Assembly (NCBI RefSeq): GCF_036226925.1
Contig: NZ_CP109031.1
Coordinates: forward strand, 1,674,001 to 1,738,000
DNA length: 64,000 nucleotides
Reading direction: 5' to 3'
Source: Streptomyces sp. NBC_00659
GTDB taxonomy: Bacteria; Actinomycetota; Actinomycetes; Streptomycetales; Streptomycetaceae
Below, in pieces: positions 9,779 to 17,371 of the stretch. The position numbers and the translations under genes were made by a program. How positions within the stretch are numbered: the stretch's first letter is position 1; each line of letters begins with the position of its first letter. The notes under the pieces were generated by a model. The model made no database searches. It saw nothing but the letters and a program-made list of their open reading frames with translations, and was not told where the DNA came from.

Positions 9779-10627
9779 TCAGACCGCCCGCAGGGCGCCG
9801 GGCCGGCGGCCGGTGAGGCGGTCGAGTGCGGCGGCACTCGCGTCGTCGGCCGGCAGGTGGACGACAAGTTGCTGGTCGTCGTCGGCGGGCAGGCCTAGCA
9901 TTTCATACGCCAGCCGCACCTCCCCCACCTGCGGGTGGACCATGCGCACCACCCCGTTCGCCCGCGGCAGCCCCGGCAGCGCCCGGAGCCGGCCGGCGAA
10001 CGGTTCCCCGGAGGACACCGCCAACTCGTCCATCAGTGTGCCGACATGGACGTCGGTCTGCCCCGGCCCCTGTTTGAGGGCCGCGACCTGCTCGTCGGCG
10101 ACCGTGTCCCAGTCCGGGTAGACCGTGCGTGCCCGCGGGTCGGTGAAGACGAAGCGGGCGAGGCTGGGCCGGACGCCGTCCAGCAGGCCAAGTGGTTCGG
10201 CCAGCCGCCGGTATCCGTCCGTGCAGGCCAGGATCTCGCTCAGCCGGTTCACCAGCACGGCGGGCGCCGGTTCCAACCGCTCCAGCAGCACCCGCACCGT
10301 GGGCCTGACCGCCCTGTTCGGCCCCGCCCCGCCCCGGCAGCTGAAGCCGGGGTCGGCACCCTTGGCGAGCCGGTGCAGATGGACCCGTTCGCCGGGGGTG
10401 AGAAGCAGCGCCTCGGCCAGTGCCGCCAGCACCTGCACCGAGGGCCTGCGGTCCCGCCCCTGCTCCAGCCTGGTGACGTACTCGACGCTCACCCCTGCGA
10501 GCGTCGCCAGTTCCGCGCGACGCAGTCCCGGCGTACGGCGGCGCGGCCCGGCGGGCAGCCCCACCTCGGCCGGTGTGACGGCTTCCCGGCGCAGCCGCAG
10601 GAAGAGGCCGAGCTCGTTGTCGCTCAT
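9779..10627 (-). CDS. MmyB-type helix-turn-helix transcriptional regulator
   Basis: 282 residues. An XRE helix-turn-helix at about 10-75 (LRRAELATLAGVSVEYVTRLEQGRDRRPS) is followed by the MmyB-like ligand-binding region (about 105-270; PAVLVNRLSEILACTDGYRRL, TVYPDWDTVADEQVAAL, FAGRLRAL, VRLAYEMLGLPADDDQQLVVHLP). The start MSDNELG at 10627 sits five bases after GAGGG; the frame stays open upstream without another good start. It is divergent from the FMN reductase at 10783, the usual arrangement in Streptomyces for regulators of this family, which typically control the adjacent oxidoreductase. Confidence 0.9.
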   Translation of the reverse strand: MSDNELGLFLRLRREAVTPAEVGLPAGPRRRTPGLRRAELATLAGVSVEYVTRLEQGRDRRPSVQVLAALAEALLLTPGERVHLHRLAKGADPGFSCRGGAGPNRAVRPTVRVLLERLEPAPAVLVNRLSEILACTDGYRRLAEPLGLLDGVRPSLARFVFTDPRARTVYPDWDTVADEQVAALKQGPGQTDVHVGTLMDELAVSSGEPFAGRLRALPGLPRANGVVRMVHPQVGEVRLAYEMLGLPADDDQQLVVHLPADDASAAALDRLTGRRPGALRAV

Positions 10628-10782
10628 CCCTCGAACGTAGCACCGGCCGCCCTGGCGGATCGTGGCCCTGCCGCTACCACTCTCCGCCCGGCCTCCCTCG
10701 TCCGCCGCCCGTCCGGCAGCGTGGAGCGCACGCCCGCCCCGACCCGGGGCAGCATCAACCCCTCCGTAGGAGAAGCACAACC

Positions 10783-11388
10783 ATGTCCAACGCACGGCTG
10801 AATCTCGCAGTGATCGTCGGCAGCGTCCGGGAGGGCCGCTTCGGACCGGTGGTGGCCGACTGGTTCGTCGAACAGGCCAAGCACCACGACGAGTTCACGA
10901 TCGACCTGATCGATCTGGCGGACGTCGATCTCCCGCTCGCGCTGCCGTCCACACCTCCGGCTCTACAGCCCGATCCACCTCGTCCCGAGGGCATGGCCGA
11001 ACTGACCCGTCGGCTCGACGCCGCCGACGCGGTCGTCATCGTGACGCCCGACTACAACCGCAGCTTCCCGGCGTCCCTCAAGGCCGCCATCGACTGGCAC
11101 TACACCCAGTGGAAGGCCAAGCCGATCGGCTTCGTCGGCTACAGCGGCCTCAGCGGCGGTCTGCTGGCGATCGAGCAGCTGCGGCAGGTCTTCAACGAGT
11201 TGCACGCCCACACCGTGCGCGACTACGTCGCCTTCCCCAGCTACTACCTCCTCTTCTCCCCCGACGGCACGCTCCGGGACCCGCAGGGCCCCGAGGCCGC
11301 CGCCACGGCCATGCTCGACCAGCTGCTCTGGTGGGGCTCGGTCCTCCACGACGCCCGCCGCGACCGCCCACAGATCGCGAACCGGTAG
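10783..11388 (+). CDS. NADPH-dependent FMN reductase family oxidoreductase
   Basis: 201 residues of the flavodoxin-like NAD(P)H:FMN/quinone reductase family. The N-terminus LNLAVIVGSVREGRFGP provides the phosphate loop for FMN. The central ADAVVIVTPDYNRSFPASLKAAIDWHY and FVGYSGLSGGLLAIEQL are the conserved family blocks that contact flavin. The start ATG at 10783 follows TAGGAGAAGCACAACC. Cytosolic; it probably reduces flavin or quinone-like electrophiles. It is divergent from an MmyB-type regulator that probably represses it until an inducer binds. Confidence 0.92.
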   Translation: MSNARLNLAVIVGSVREGRFGPVVADWFVEQAKHHDEFTIDLIDLADVDLPLALPSTPPALQPDPPRPEGMAELTRRLDAADAVVIVTPDYNRSFPASLKAAIDWHYTQWKAKPIGFVGYSGLSGGLLAIEQLRQVFNELHAHTVRDYVAFPSYYLLFSPDGTLRDPQGPEAAATAMLDQLLWWGSVLHDARRDRPQIANR

Positions 11389-11877
11389 CCCTCCCCGGCC
11401 TCGCCCGACAGCCCTCGCCCCGGCCCGGGCCGACCGCGTGTCCGTCCGGGTCCACGGCGATGGACATACCCACGGGCAAGACCGGCGCCGCGCCGGGGAG
11501 CGGGTGCGGCGGCGATCCCGGGTCCGGCGGCGTGCCGGGGAACATCTGGCGCGGTCCCGACGTCATCGACGCCAATACATCGACCGGACCGAGCTGCCCC
11601 CGGGACATCTCCTCGTCTGTCCTCCGGAGGCAATGAGAGCGATCGAGGCCCGCCTGGCGTCGACGGTGCAGGTCGAGACTCCCCTGCGGGGGAATCGAGT
11701 CACCACGCCACTCCGCCCGGAGTCGGCGTCGTTCCAGGCGGGCGCACCTCGTAGAGGAACTGAGCCGTTTCAGAGTGTCCACCGATGAGGTGACGGCGAG
11801 GTGGGCCGCAACGCACGAGGCGCCCATGCCGTTGAGGGAGGTGTTCGAAGTCTCAACTCATCAGCGCAGGTGCCTCG
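11389..11877. other. Intergenic stretch, no confident gene
   Basis: Several open frames exist on both strands but none has recognisable content or a good ribosome site. The DNA just before 11878 is probably the left flank of the IS5-type element. No inverted repeat pair could be matched to its other side. Confidence 0.4.
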
Positions 11878-12627
11878 TTGGTTCCTCATTCTGCCGCACT
11901 CGATCTGCCCCACGCGTTGGTCGAGTGGGTCACCACGCTCATCGTCACCCGCGAGGGTGACCGCCGCTGCAAGCTCCCGCCGCACCAACGTGCGCTCGTC
12001 GCTCCGGTGTACCTGCGCAAGCACGCCACCCCGGCCCGGATCGCGGCCGGCTTCGGCATCTCGGTGGGTACCGCCCACGCCTGCACCACCGCCGTGATCA
12101 GCCTTCTCGCCGGTCGGGCGCCGGGCCTGCTCAAGTCCCTGCGCGAGCACGAACCGGAGTACGTCCTGATCGACGGAACGCTCGCCGAGTGCGACCGCGT
12201 GGGCGACGGCCGGGCCGACTACTCGCACAAGCACCGCCGCCACGGTGTGAACGTGCAAGCCGTGACCGACCCGACCGGGCACGTGCTGTGGATCTCGCCG
12301 GCCTTGCCGGGCCGGTGCCACGACCTGACCGCGGCCCGTACTCATCGGATCATCCGGATCTGCGAACGCCAGGGCGTCCCCATCCTTGCCGACCGCGCCT
12401 ACACGGGCGCCGAACCCTGGGTCACGACCGGGCGCAGACGCCCACCCTGCGGGCAGCCGACCCCGACAGAACGGACGGTCGACCGTGCACCGGCCACGTC
12501 CCGAGCGCCCGTCGAACGCGGGATGGCACGACTCAAGTCCTGGCGGATCTTCAGAAGATCGCGATGCAGCCCGAATCGAATGACGTCAATCGCCAAGGCC
12601 GTCCTCACCCTGGAGAGGCAGCGCTGA
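11878..12627 (+). CDS. IS5-family transposase (DDE_Tnp_4 type)
   Basis: 249 residues, essentially full length for this Streptomyces group. The N-terminal helix-turn-helix ([27 protein letters not shown]) is followed by a DDE core: aspartate in [13 protein letters not shown], then [30 protein letters not shown], aspartate in [11 protein letters not shown] and glutamate in [12 protein letters not shown]. It ends [15 protein letters not shown]. The frame opens after a stop at 11833 with no ATG or GTG, so TTG at 11878 is the likely start. The frame is intact, but the element's ends were not found. It abuts the tail of a different transposase. Confidence 0.82.
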   Translation: MVPHSAALDLPHALVEWVTTLIVTREGDRRCKLPPHQRALVAPVYLRKHATPARIAAGFGISVGTAHACTTAVISLLAGRAPGLLKSLREHEPEYVLIDGTLAECDRVGDGRADYSHKHRRHGVNVQAVTDPTGHVLWISPALPGRCHDLTAARTHRIIRICERQGVPILADRAYTGAEPWVTTGRRRPPCGQPTPTERTVDRAPATSRAPVERGMARLKSWRIFRRSRCSPNRMTSIAKAVLTLERQR

Positions 12628-12689
12628 AAACGCTCAGCGACCGACGACGGTCCGCCGGCCGGCTGGTGTGCCGCCGGCGACGACGGCGG

Positions 12690-12920
12690 CAGGGGCGCTG
12701 TCACGGCGTTCGAGGGCCGCCGACACAAAGGCGAGGAGAAGGGCAGCCGAGGCCATCAGGGCGCAAGCTCCGTTACGTCGTCGAGCGGACCTTCGCCCTG
12801 CTCCACCGGTTCAGACGCCTCGCCGTCCGCTGGGAACACCGAACCGAACTCCACGACGCCTTCGTCTCATTGGCCTGCGGCCTCATCTGCTGGAGGCGGC
12901 TGAAGAAGCACCGATCATGA
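12690..12920 (+). pseudogene. C-terminal fragment of a second IS5-family transposase
   Basis: The frame ending at 12920 reads GRKLRYVVERTFALLHRFRRLAVRW, then LHDAFVSLACGLICWRRL, the catalytic-glutamate helix and tail of an IS5-type transposase. The subgroup differs from the intact gene immediately upstream. The N-terminal two thirds are missing, so this is a relic probably cut when the neighbouring element inserted. Confidence 0.8.
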
Positions 12921-12935
12921 TCGGGTCACGAGCTT
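12916..12935. repeat. 20-bp near-direct repeat, copy 1 (flanks Imm1 gene)
   Basis: CATGATCGGGTCACGAGCTT begins inside the end of the truncated transposase and is repeated with 18 of 20 bases identical at 13431-13450, in the same orientation. The copies bracket the immunity-type gene. Confidence 0.6.
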
Positions 12936-12939
12936 CCAG

Positions 12940-13341
12940 CTACAACTCACACCACTCACCCAGAGAGCCGGCCGCCCGCGTCCGGGTGAAGTCGTGCACC
13001 AGGTCCCACGCCCGATCGATATCCAGGACAAAGTCGCCCGTGAACGCGGCGAGGTCGTCCATGATCGGGACTTCGACCTCGGCACCCGAGGGCACGGTGC
13101 CGTCTCCTGCGAGCAGAAACATCCGCCCGGTGTCACGCATCAGATGGACGACCGCGTGATCATCTCGGAAGGCCAGGATCAGCACCGGGAACTCCCTGTT
13201 CGGCGACCGAACCTCGACGTACCCCTGACCAGGGGAACGCAGGTCGTTGAAGCGGTCTGACAGATCCTTCACCTCTGAACATCTCTCAACCGGATGGAAC
13301 AGTCCCGATTCCGGCGACGTCGCCGCCCACACCACGCTCAT
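12940..13341 (-). CDS. Imm1-like immunity protein
   Basis: 133 residues. Features recalling Imm1-type immunity proteins of Streptomyces are YVEVRSPNREFPVLILAFRDDHAVVHLM, LLAGDGTVPSGAEVEVPIMDD, FTGDFVLDIDRAWDLVHDF and the C-terminal LGEWCEL. The start at 13341 follows GAGGGGCTGG; an alternative ATG at 13368 has no ribosome site. Such proteins neutralise a cognate secreted or contact-dependent toxin, but no toxin gene is adjacent. It is bounded on both sides by transposon and gene debris and by the 20-bp repeats, so it looks like an orphan survivor or cargo of a rearrangement. Confidence 0.7.
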   Translation of the reverse strand: MSVVWAATSPESGLFHPVERCSEVKDLSDRFNDLRSPGQGYVEVRSPNREFPVLILAFRDDHAVVHLMRDTGRMFLLAGDGTVPSGAEVEVPIMDDLAAFTGDFVLDIDRAWDLVHDFTRTRAAGSLGEWCEL

Positions 13342-13430
13342 CCAGCCCCTCTTCCCCACACAGGTCATCGCCCACGATCCAGGGCCACGCTCCCACGCTC
13401 CACCACGACACGACTACTGGGGCTGGGTCG

Positions 13431-13450
13431 CATGATCGTGTTACGAGCTT
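13431..13450. repeat. 20-bp near-direct repeat, copy 2
   Basis: CATGATCGTGTTACGAGCTT. It lies at the exact point where the galU fragment begins, which marks it as a rearrangement boundary or a former element end. Confidence 0.6.
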
Positions 13451-13451
13451 T

Positions 13452-13857
13452 TTGGAGGATCACTTCGACCGCAGCTTCGAACTCGAGAGCACGCTGAGGG
13501 AAAAGGGAGACTCCGCGAAGCTTTCCCGGCTGGAATCCCCCTCCTCGGTCGCGAACATCCGCCATCTGCGGCAGGGCGATCCCCTCGGGTTGGGCCACGC
13601 CGTGCTGCGGGCCGCGTCGTACGTCGGCGACGACCCCTTCGCCGTGCTCCTCGGCGACGATCTGATCGGCGTCAGGGACAGCCTGCTGGCGCGCATGGCC
13701 GAGGTCCACGAGCGGTACGGCGGCAGTGTCCTGGCCCTCATGGAGGTCGGCCCGGACCAGATCTCCAGGTACGGGTGCGCCGCGGTGACCGCCACCGGCG
13801 AGGACGACGTCCTGCAGGTGACCGGCCTGGTCGAGAAGCCCTCCCCGGCTCAGGCAC
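13452..13857 (+). pseudogene. galU: galU internal fragment (UTP-glucose-1-phosphate uridylyltransferase)
   Basis: About 135 codons match the middle of GalU: LEDHFDRSFELESTLREKGD, RQGDPLGLGHAVLRAASYVGDDPFAVLLGDDLI, RYGGSVLALMEVGPDQISRYGCAAV, VTGLVEKPSPAQAPS. The N-terminal nucleotide-binding GxGTR region is missing because the frame starts at the 20-bp repeat. The C-terminus is lost at about 13858, where the sequence switches to an opposite-strand hydrolase gene. The piece cannot be functional. Confidence 0.82.
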
Positions 13858-14268
13858 CGAGCGCCCGCGCTGTCTCCCCCGACCGCCACCGGCTCACCTG
13901 CGGCCGCCTGCTCCTCGGCCCAGGACAGTGCGGTCAGCACGTCCTCCAACTGTGCCGGATGCCGGTAGCCGGGGGCCAGTCGGTAGCCGGTGCTCACCCC
14001 GTGCACCCCGAGGCTCTCGCGAGATCCATGACGGGCCCGTGCCAGTGCTCGACGGACCCGCCCTGCCGGCTGCCCCCGTGTGCCCAGACGAGCCGGCCGT
14101 ACGCGTGTCCTCCAGGACGGTAGATCCGTACGGGGATGCGGTGGGTCCCCGCGTCGAGCCACCGCGCCTCCCAGTGGGCCTCGTCGGGCCGCCGTACGCC
14201 GGGGCCCACGCCGGTGTCCTCGCCGGGCACCGCCGCCGGCTCGCCGCGGGGTTCGTAGCGCCGCGCAT
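13858..14268 (-). pseudogene. Alpha/beta hydrolase (HSL-type esterase) N-terminal fragment
   Basis: Reading down from about 14265: RRYEPRGEP, HWEARWLDAGTHRIPVRIYRP, RLVWAHGGSRQGGSVEHWH, then after a frame change near 14000 GYRLAPGYRHPAQLEDVLTAL and GEPVAVGGDSAGA. The oxyanion HGG motif and the GDSAG nucleophile elbow are present, but the acid and histidine part is gone because the gene stops at the junction with galU DNA. It begins at the end of the MFS gene, so the two may once have formed an operon. Confidence 0.75.
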
Positions 14269-15704
14269 CACTGCGCACTCGACCGTGCACCTCGCAGGAA
14301 CAGGGCGCTGGTGAGGGCGCCGAAGAGCACGAGGGCGGCGTTCACCACGATCGCGGTCTTCAAGCCGCCGAGGATGGCCGACGCACCGGTACCGGTCATC
14401 GCGGCTGTGGCAATGGCGCTCATGATCGGCGTGCCCATGGTGATGCCGATCTGCTGGGTCATGGTCGCGAGCCCGGTGGCCAGGCCCTGTTCGTGGTCGG
14501 CCAGACCGGATGTCGCGGTGACCATGAAGCCGACGATGACGAGCATGTTGCCGACCCCTCCGACGAAGGTGGAGACGAGCAGCAGCCACATCCAGGAGCG
14601 ATCGTCGCCGAGGCCGAGGAGAGAGGCCGTGAACACGGTCTGCAGGACGCCGCCGGTGATCAGGGTCTGCTTGGTGCCGATCTTCCCGATGACCTTCGGG
14701 GCGAGGGAGCCGCCGACGACCGTTCCCAGGCCCAGTACGCCGAAGGACAGACCGGCGGCCAGCGGGGAGAAGCCGAGGACTTCCTGGAGGTACAGGGTCA
14801 GCAGGAAGACCAGGGACGTCTCGGTGAGGAACGCGATCAGACCGGCGACGTTTCCCCAGGCCACCGACCGCTTGCCGAGAACGCTGAGCGGCACCAGCGG
14901 CGCGGCCACCTTGCGCTCGACAGCCAGGAACACCACCAGCAGCAGCACGCCGGCACCCAGCGACAACAGTGCGGACGAGGAGCCCCAGCCGTGCTCACCG
15001 GCCTGGGTGAGGCCGAAGACGATGGCCAGTAGACCGAGCGTGACACTGACGGCGCCGGGAACGTCCAGCTTCGGGCGCTCGTCGGGCCGGGATTCCTTGA
15101 TGACCGTCGGGGCGATGACGAGGACGGCGAGGGCGACGGGCACGTTGATGAAGAACGCCCAGCGCCAGGACAGCAGGTCGGTCAGCAGGCCGCCCAGGAT
15201 CGCTCCGGTGGTGAACCCCGCGGACATCAGCGCCCCATTGAGGCCGAGGGCCTTCTCCCGCAGGGGGCCCTCCGGGAACGAGGTCGTCATGAGGGAGAGT
15301 CCGGCGGGGGTCACCGCCGCGGTGGCCAGGCCCTGGAAGACCCGCGCAACGATCAATACCTCCGGATTCTGAGCCAGACCGCCCACCAGTGAGGCCGCGC
15401 CCAGCACCACCAGACCGCCGAGGAAGAGCCGCCGTCGGCCGAAGAGGTCCGCGACCCGGCCGAACATCAGTGTGAAGCCCGCCGCGCACAGGGCGAACGC
15501 CGTGCCGATCCACTGCAGGTGCGCCAACGAGAAGCCCAGGCCCTTGCCGATCACCGGCAAGGCCACGTTCAGGATGGAGAAGTCCACCGCCAGCATGAAC
15601 TGGGCCGCGAGCAGCAGCACCAGTACCAGCCGCAGTCGGGGAGTGAGGGCGGCTGGTGCCGTGCCGACGGCCGCGCCGGCCGCCTCCGAATCAGTGACGG
15701 ACAT
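14268..15704 (-). CDS. MFS drug-efflux transporter, DHA2 (14-TM) type
   Basis: 478 residues with about 14 hydrophobic segments, matching the EmrB/QacA family of proton-driven exporters. Diagnostic pieces are FMLAVDFSILNVALPVIG in helix 1, GRVADLFGRRRLFLGGL in loop 2-3, and GLSLMTTSFPEGPLREKALGLNGA and GFTTGAILGGLLTDLLSWRWAFFINVP around motif C. ATG at 15704 (MSVTDSEAAG) is preferred over 15743 because an AGGAGAAGGGA stretch precedes it. It is divergent from an MmyB-type regulator across a perfect palindrome. The damaged hydrolase follows directly on the same strand. Confidence 0.92.
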   Translation of the reverse strand: MSVTDSEAAGAAVGTAPAALTPRLRLVLVLLLAAQFMLAVDFSILNVALPVIGKGLGFSLAHLQWIGTAFALCAAGFTLMFGRVADLFGRRRLFLGGLVVLGAASLVGGLAQNPEVLIVARVFQGLATAAVTPAGLSLMTTSFPEGPLREKALGLNGALMSAGFTTGAILGGLLTDLLSWRWAFFINVPVALAVLVIAPTVIKESRPDERPKLDVPGAVSVTLGLLAIVFGLTQAGEHGWGSSSALLSLGAGVLLLVVFLAVERKVAAPLVPLSVLGKRSVAWGNVAGLIAFLTETSLVFLLTLYLQEVLGFSPLAAGLSFGVLGLGTVVGGSLAPKVIGKIGTKQTLITGGVLQTVFTASLLGLGDDRSWMWLLLVSTFVGGVGNMLVIVGFMVTATSGLADHEQGLATGLATMTQQIGITMGTPIMSAIATAAMTGTGASAILGGLKTAIVVNAALVLFGALTSALFLRGARSSAQ

Positions 15705-15808
15705 GAGGTCGAGTCCCTTCTCCTGTGCGCATGCGTCTGTCACGCGCCGCTCAGGGAAGAGGCTCGCTTCGGTTCGGGACCCCAGCCAGAACCCTGTCCC
15801 GGGCAGCC

Positions 15809-15845
15809 GCCGTAAGGGTGGTCATGGCATGACCACCCTTACGGC
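15809..15845. promoter_or_regulatory. Perfect 17-bp inverted repeat, putative operator
   Basis: GCCGTAAGGGTGGTCAT (15809-15825) is exactly mirrored at 15829-15845 with GGC between. It lies in the divergent region between the MFS exporter and its presumed regulator, 105 bases from either start. The place and symmetry fit an operator shared by both genes better than a terminator, since neither gene ends here. Confidence 0.65.
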
Positions 15846-15953
15846 CCATCGGCAGCGCGATGGACGGGCATGATGGAGAGAGGGGCCCGCGGCCCGCCGG
15901 GCATCAGTGCTCGGCGTCCGTGTGGCTGGACGCCCAGGACACCGGAGGCATGG

Positions 15954-16831
15954 ATGGAATCCCCGTCCGAGCTGGGAGAATTCCTCAAGTCCCGACGTGC
16001 CGCGCTGCGCCCGGAGGACGTCGGCATCTCACCGCATCCGACCCGCCGCCGGGTCACCGGTCTGCGCCGGGAGGAGCTGGCCATGCTCTCCGGCGTCAGC
16101 ATCACCCACTACACCCGCCTCGAACAGGGCCGCGCCCTCGGCGCCTCGGACTCCGTGCTCGACGCGATCGCGCGCACCTTGCGCCTCACCGACGACGAAG
16201 CCGCGCATCTGAAGGACCTGGCCCGCCCCGCGCCGCGTCCCGCCCCGCTTCGCCCCGTTCGGAGCATGCCAGTACGTCGGCACGGCAGTTGCTCGCGGCC
16301 ATGTCGGAGGTACCGGCGCTCGTCCTCGACCGCCGCAATGACGTCCTCGCCTGGAACCGTCTCGGCCACGCGCTGCTCGCCAGGCACCTGCCGGTCGCCG
16401 GCCCCGATACGCAGGGCGCCCGCCCCAACGTGACGCGGATGCTCTTCCTGGACGAGGACTACCGGGAGCTGTACACGAATTGGAACGAGGAGGCCCAGCT
16501 CGCCGTCGCCTCCCTGCGTCTGGCCGCCGGCCGCCACCCCGACGACCGCCGCCTGGCCGAGCTCGTCGGCCAACTCACCGTGCAGTGCGACGAGTTCGCC
16601 TCCCGTTGGGCCCGTCACCCGGTGCGCACCTGCACGTCGGGGGTCAAACAACTGCGTCATCCGCTGGTCGGGGCCATGGACCTCAGCTTCGAGAATCTCG
16701 TCATCCCCGGCTCGTCCGGCCAGCGGCTGATCGCCTACACGGCCGAGCCCGGATCACCTTCCGAGGCCGCTCTGCGCCTGCTGGGCAGCGTTACCGCACC
16801 GGAGACACAGGACGCCGCCGCGACAGCCTGA
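15954..16831 (+). pseudogene. MmyB-type regulator interrupted by a frameshift
   Basis: The first part (MESPSELGEFLKSRRAALRPEDVG, GLRREELAMLSGVSITHYTRLEQGR, DEAAHLKDLARPAPRP) is a normal XRE helix-turn-helix with a good start, GGAGG five bases before the ATG at 15954. The ligand-binding part (SEHASTSARQLLAAMSEVPALVLDRRNDVLAWNRLGHALLA ... LSFENLVIPGSSGQRLIAYTAEPGSPSEAALRLL) continues in another frame from about 16260 to the stop at 16831. A single-base indel in the GC-rich stretch 16215-16260 explains the break. It may be a natural mutation, which could derepress the exporter, or a sequencing error. All other family blocks are intact. Confidence 0.82.
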
Positions 16832-17371
16832 GACCGAGTGCGCCGATCGGCCGGGAGGGCAGCCCCACCCGGCCGGTGCCGTTTCAGGCGCCGCGCCGCC
16901 CAGCCAGAAGGAGCGGGGACAGGTACCCGGAGTCCGCGAGGCGCAGATGCGCGTAGGCCGCCGAAGCCATGGTCATGCCGAGTCCGCCTCAGGCGGTCGG
17001 GTAAGTGTTGTTCCCCTGCCCTGCCCTCGCGAGGGGACAACGGCCGGGGATTGACGGCGACGATGAAGTCGCGCCCTGTGGCGTCCGGCAAGGCCGTCGG
17101 CTCCACGACGTCGGTTGCGTCGCCCATATCGGCCACGACCGGCGCGTACGGTGAGGAGGTGCGGCCGCGAGCGGCAAGGGTCCGGGACCGGTCCCGGACC
17201 AGATTCAGCCTCGCGATCACCCAAGACCGACGCAGGGACGAGATCATGCAGGCCGAGGGCACGTGGAAGGTGGCCTACCCCTCCGCCGCGCCGCCTTGTA
17301 ACCTCTGATCATCTTGTCCACGGAGGACGACGGTTCGGGCACGCCATCGTCTGTCTCCCACGGTGGGGCGA
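16832..17371. other. Intergenic region before LAL regulator, no confident gene
   Basis: A short minus-strand stretch near 16890-16990 (MTMASAAYAHLRLADSGYLSPLLL) vaguely resembles the tail of a small membrane protein but lacks a start and context. The rest shows nothing recognisable. The promoter of the LuxR regulator should lie in the last 100 bases. Confidence 0.35.

Noticed and set aside
12189..12920. 243-codon single transposase gene spanning 12189-12920
   Set aside because: Its first part is a shadow frame of the intact IS5-type gene; only the last about 75 codons show transposase content.
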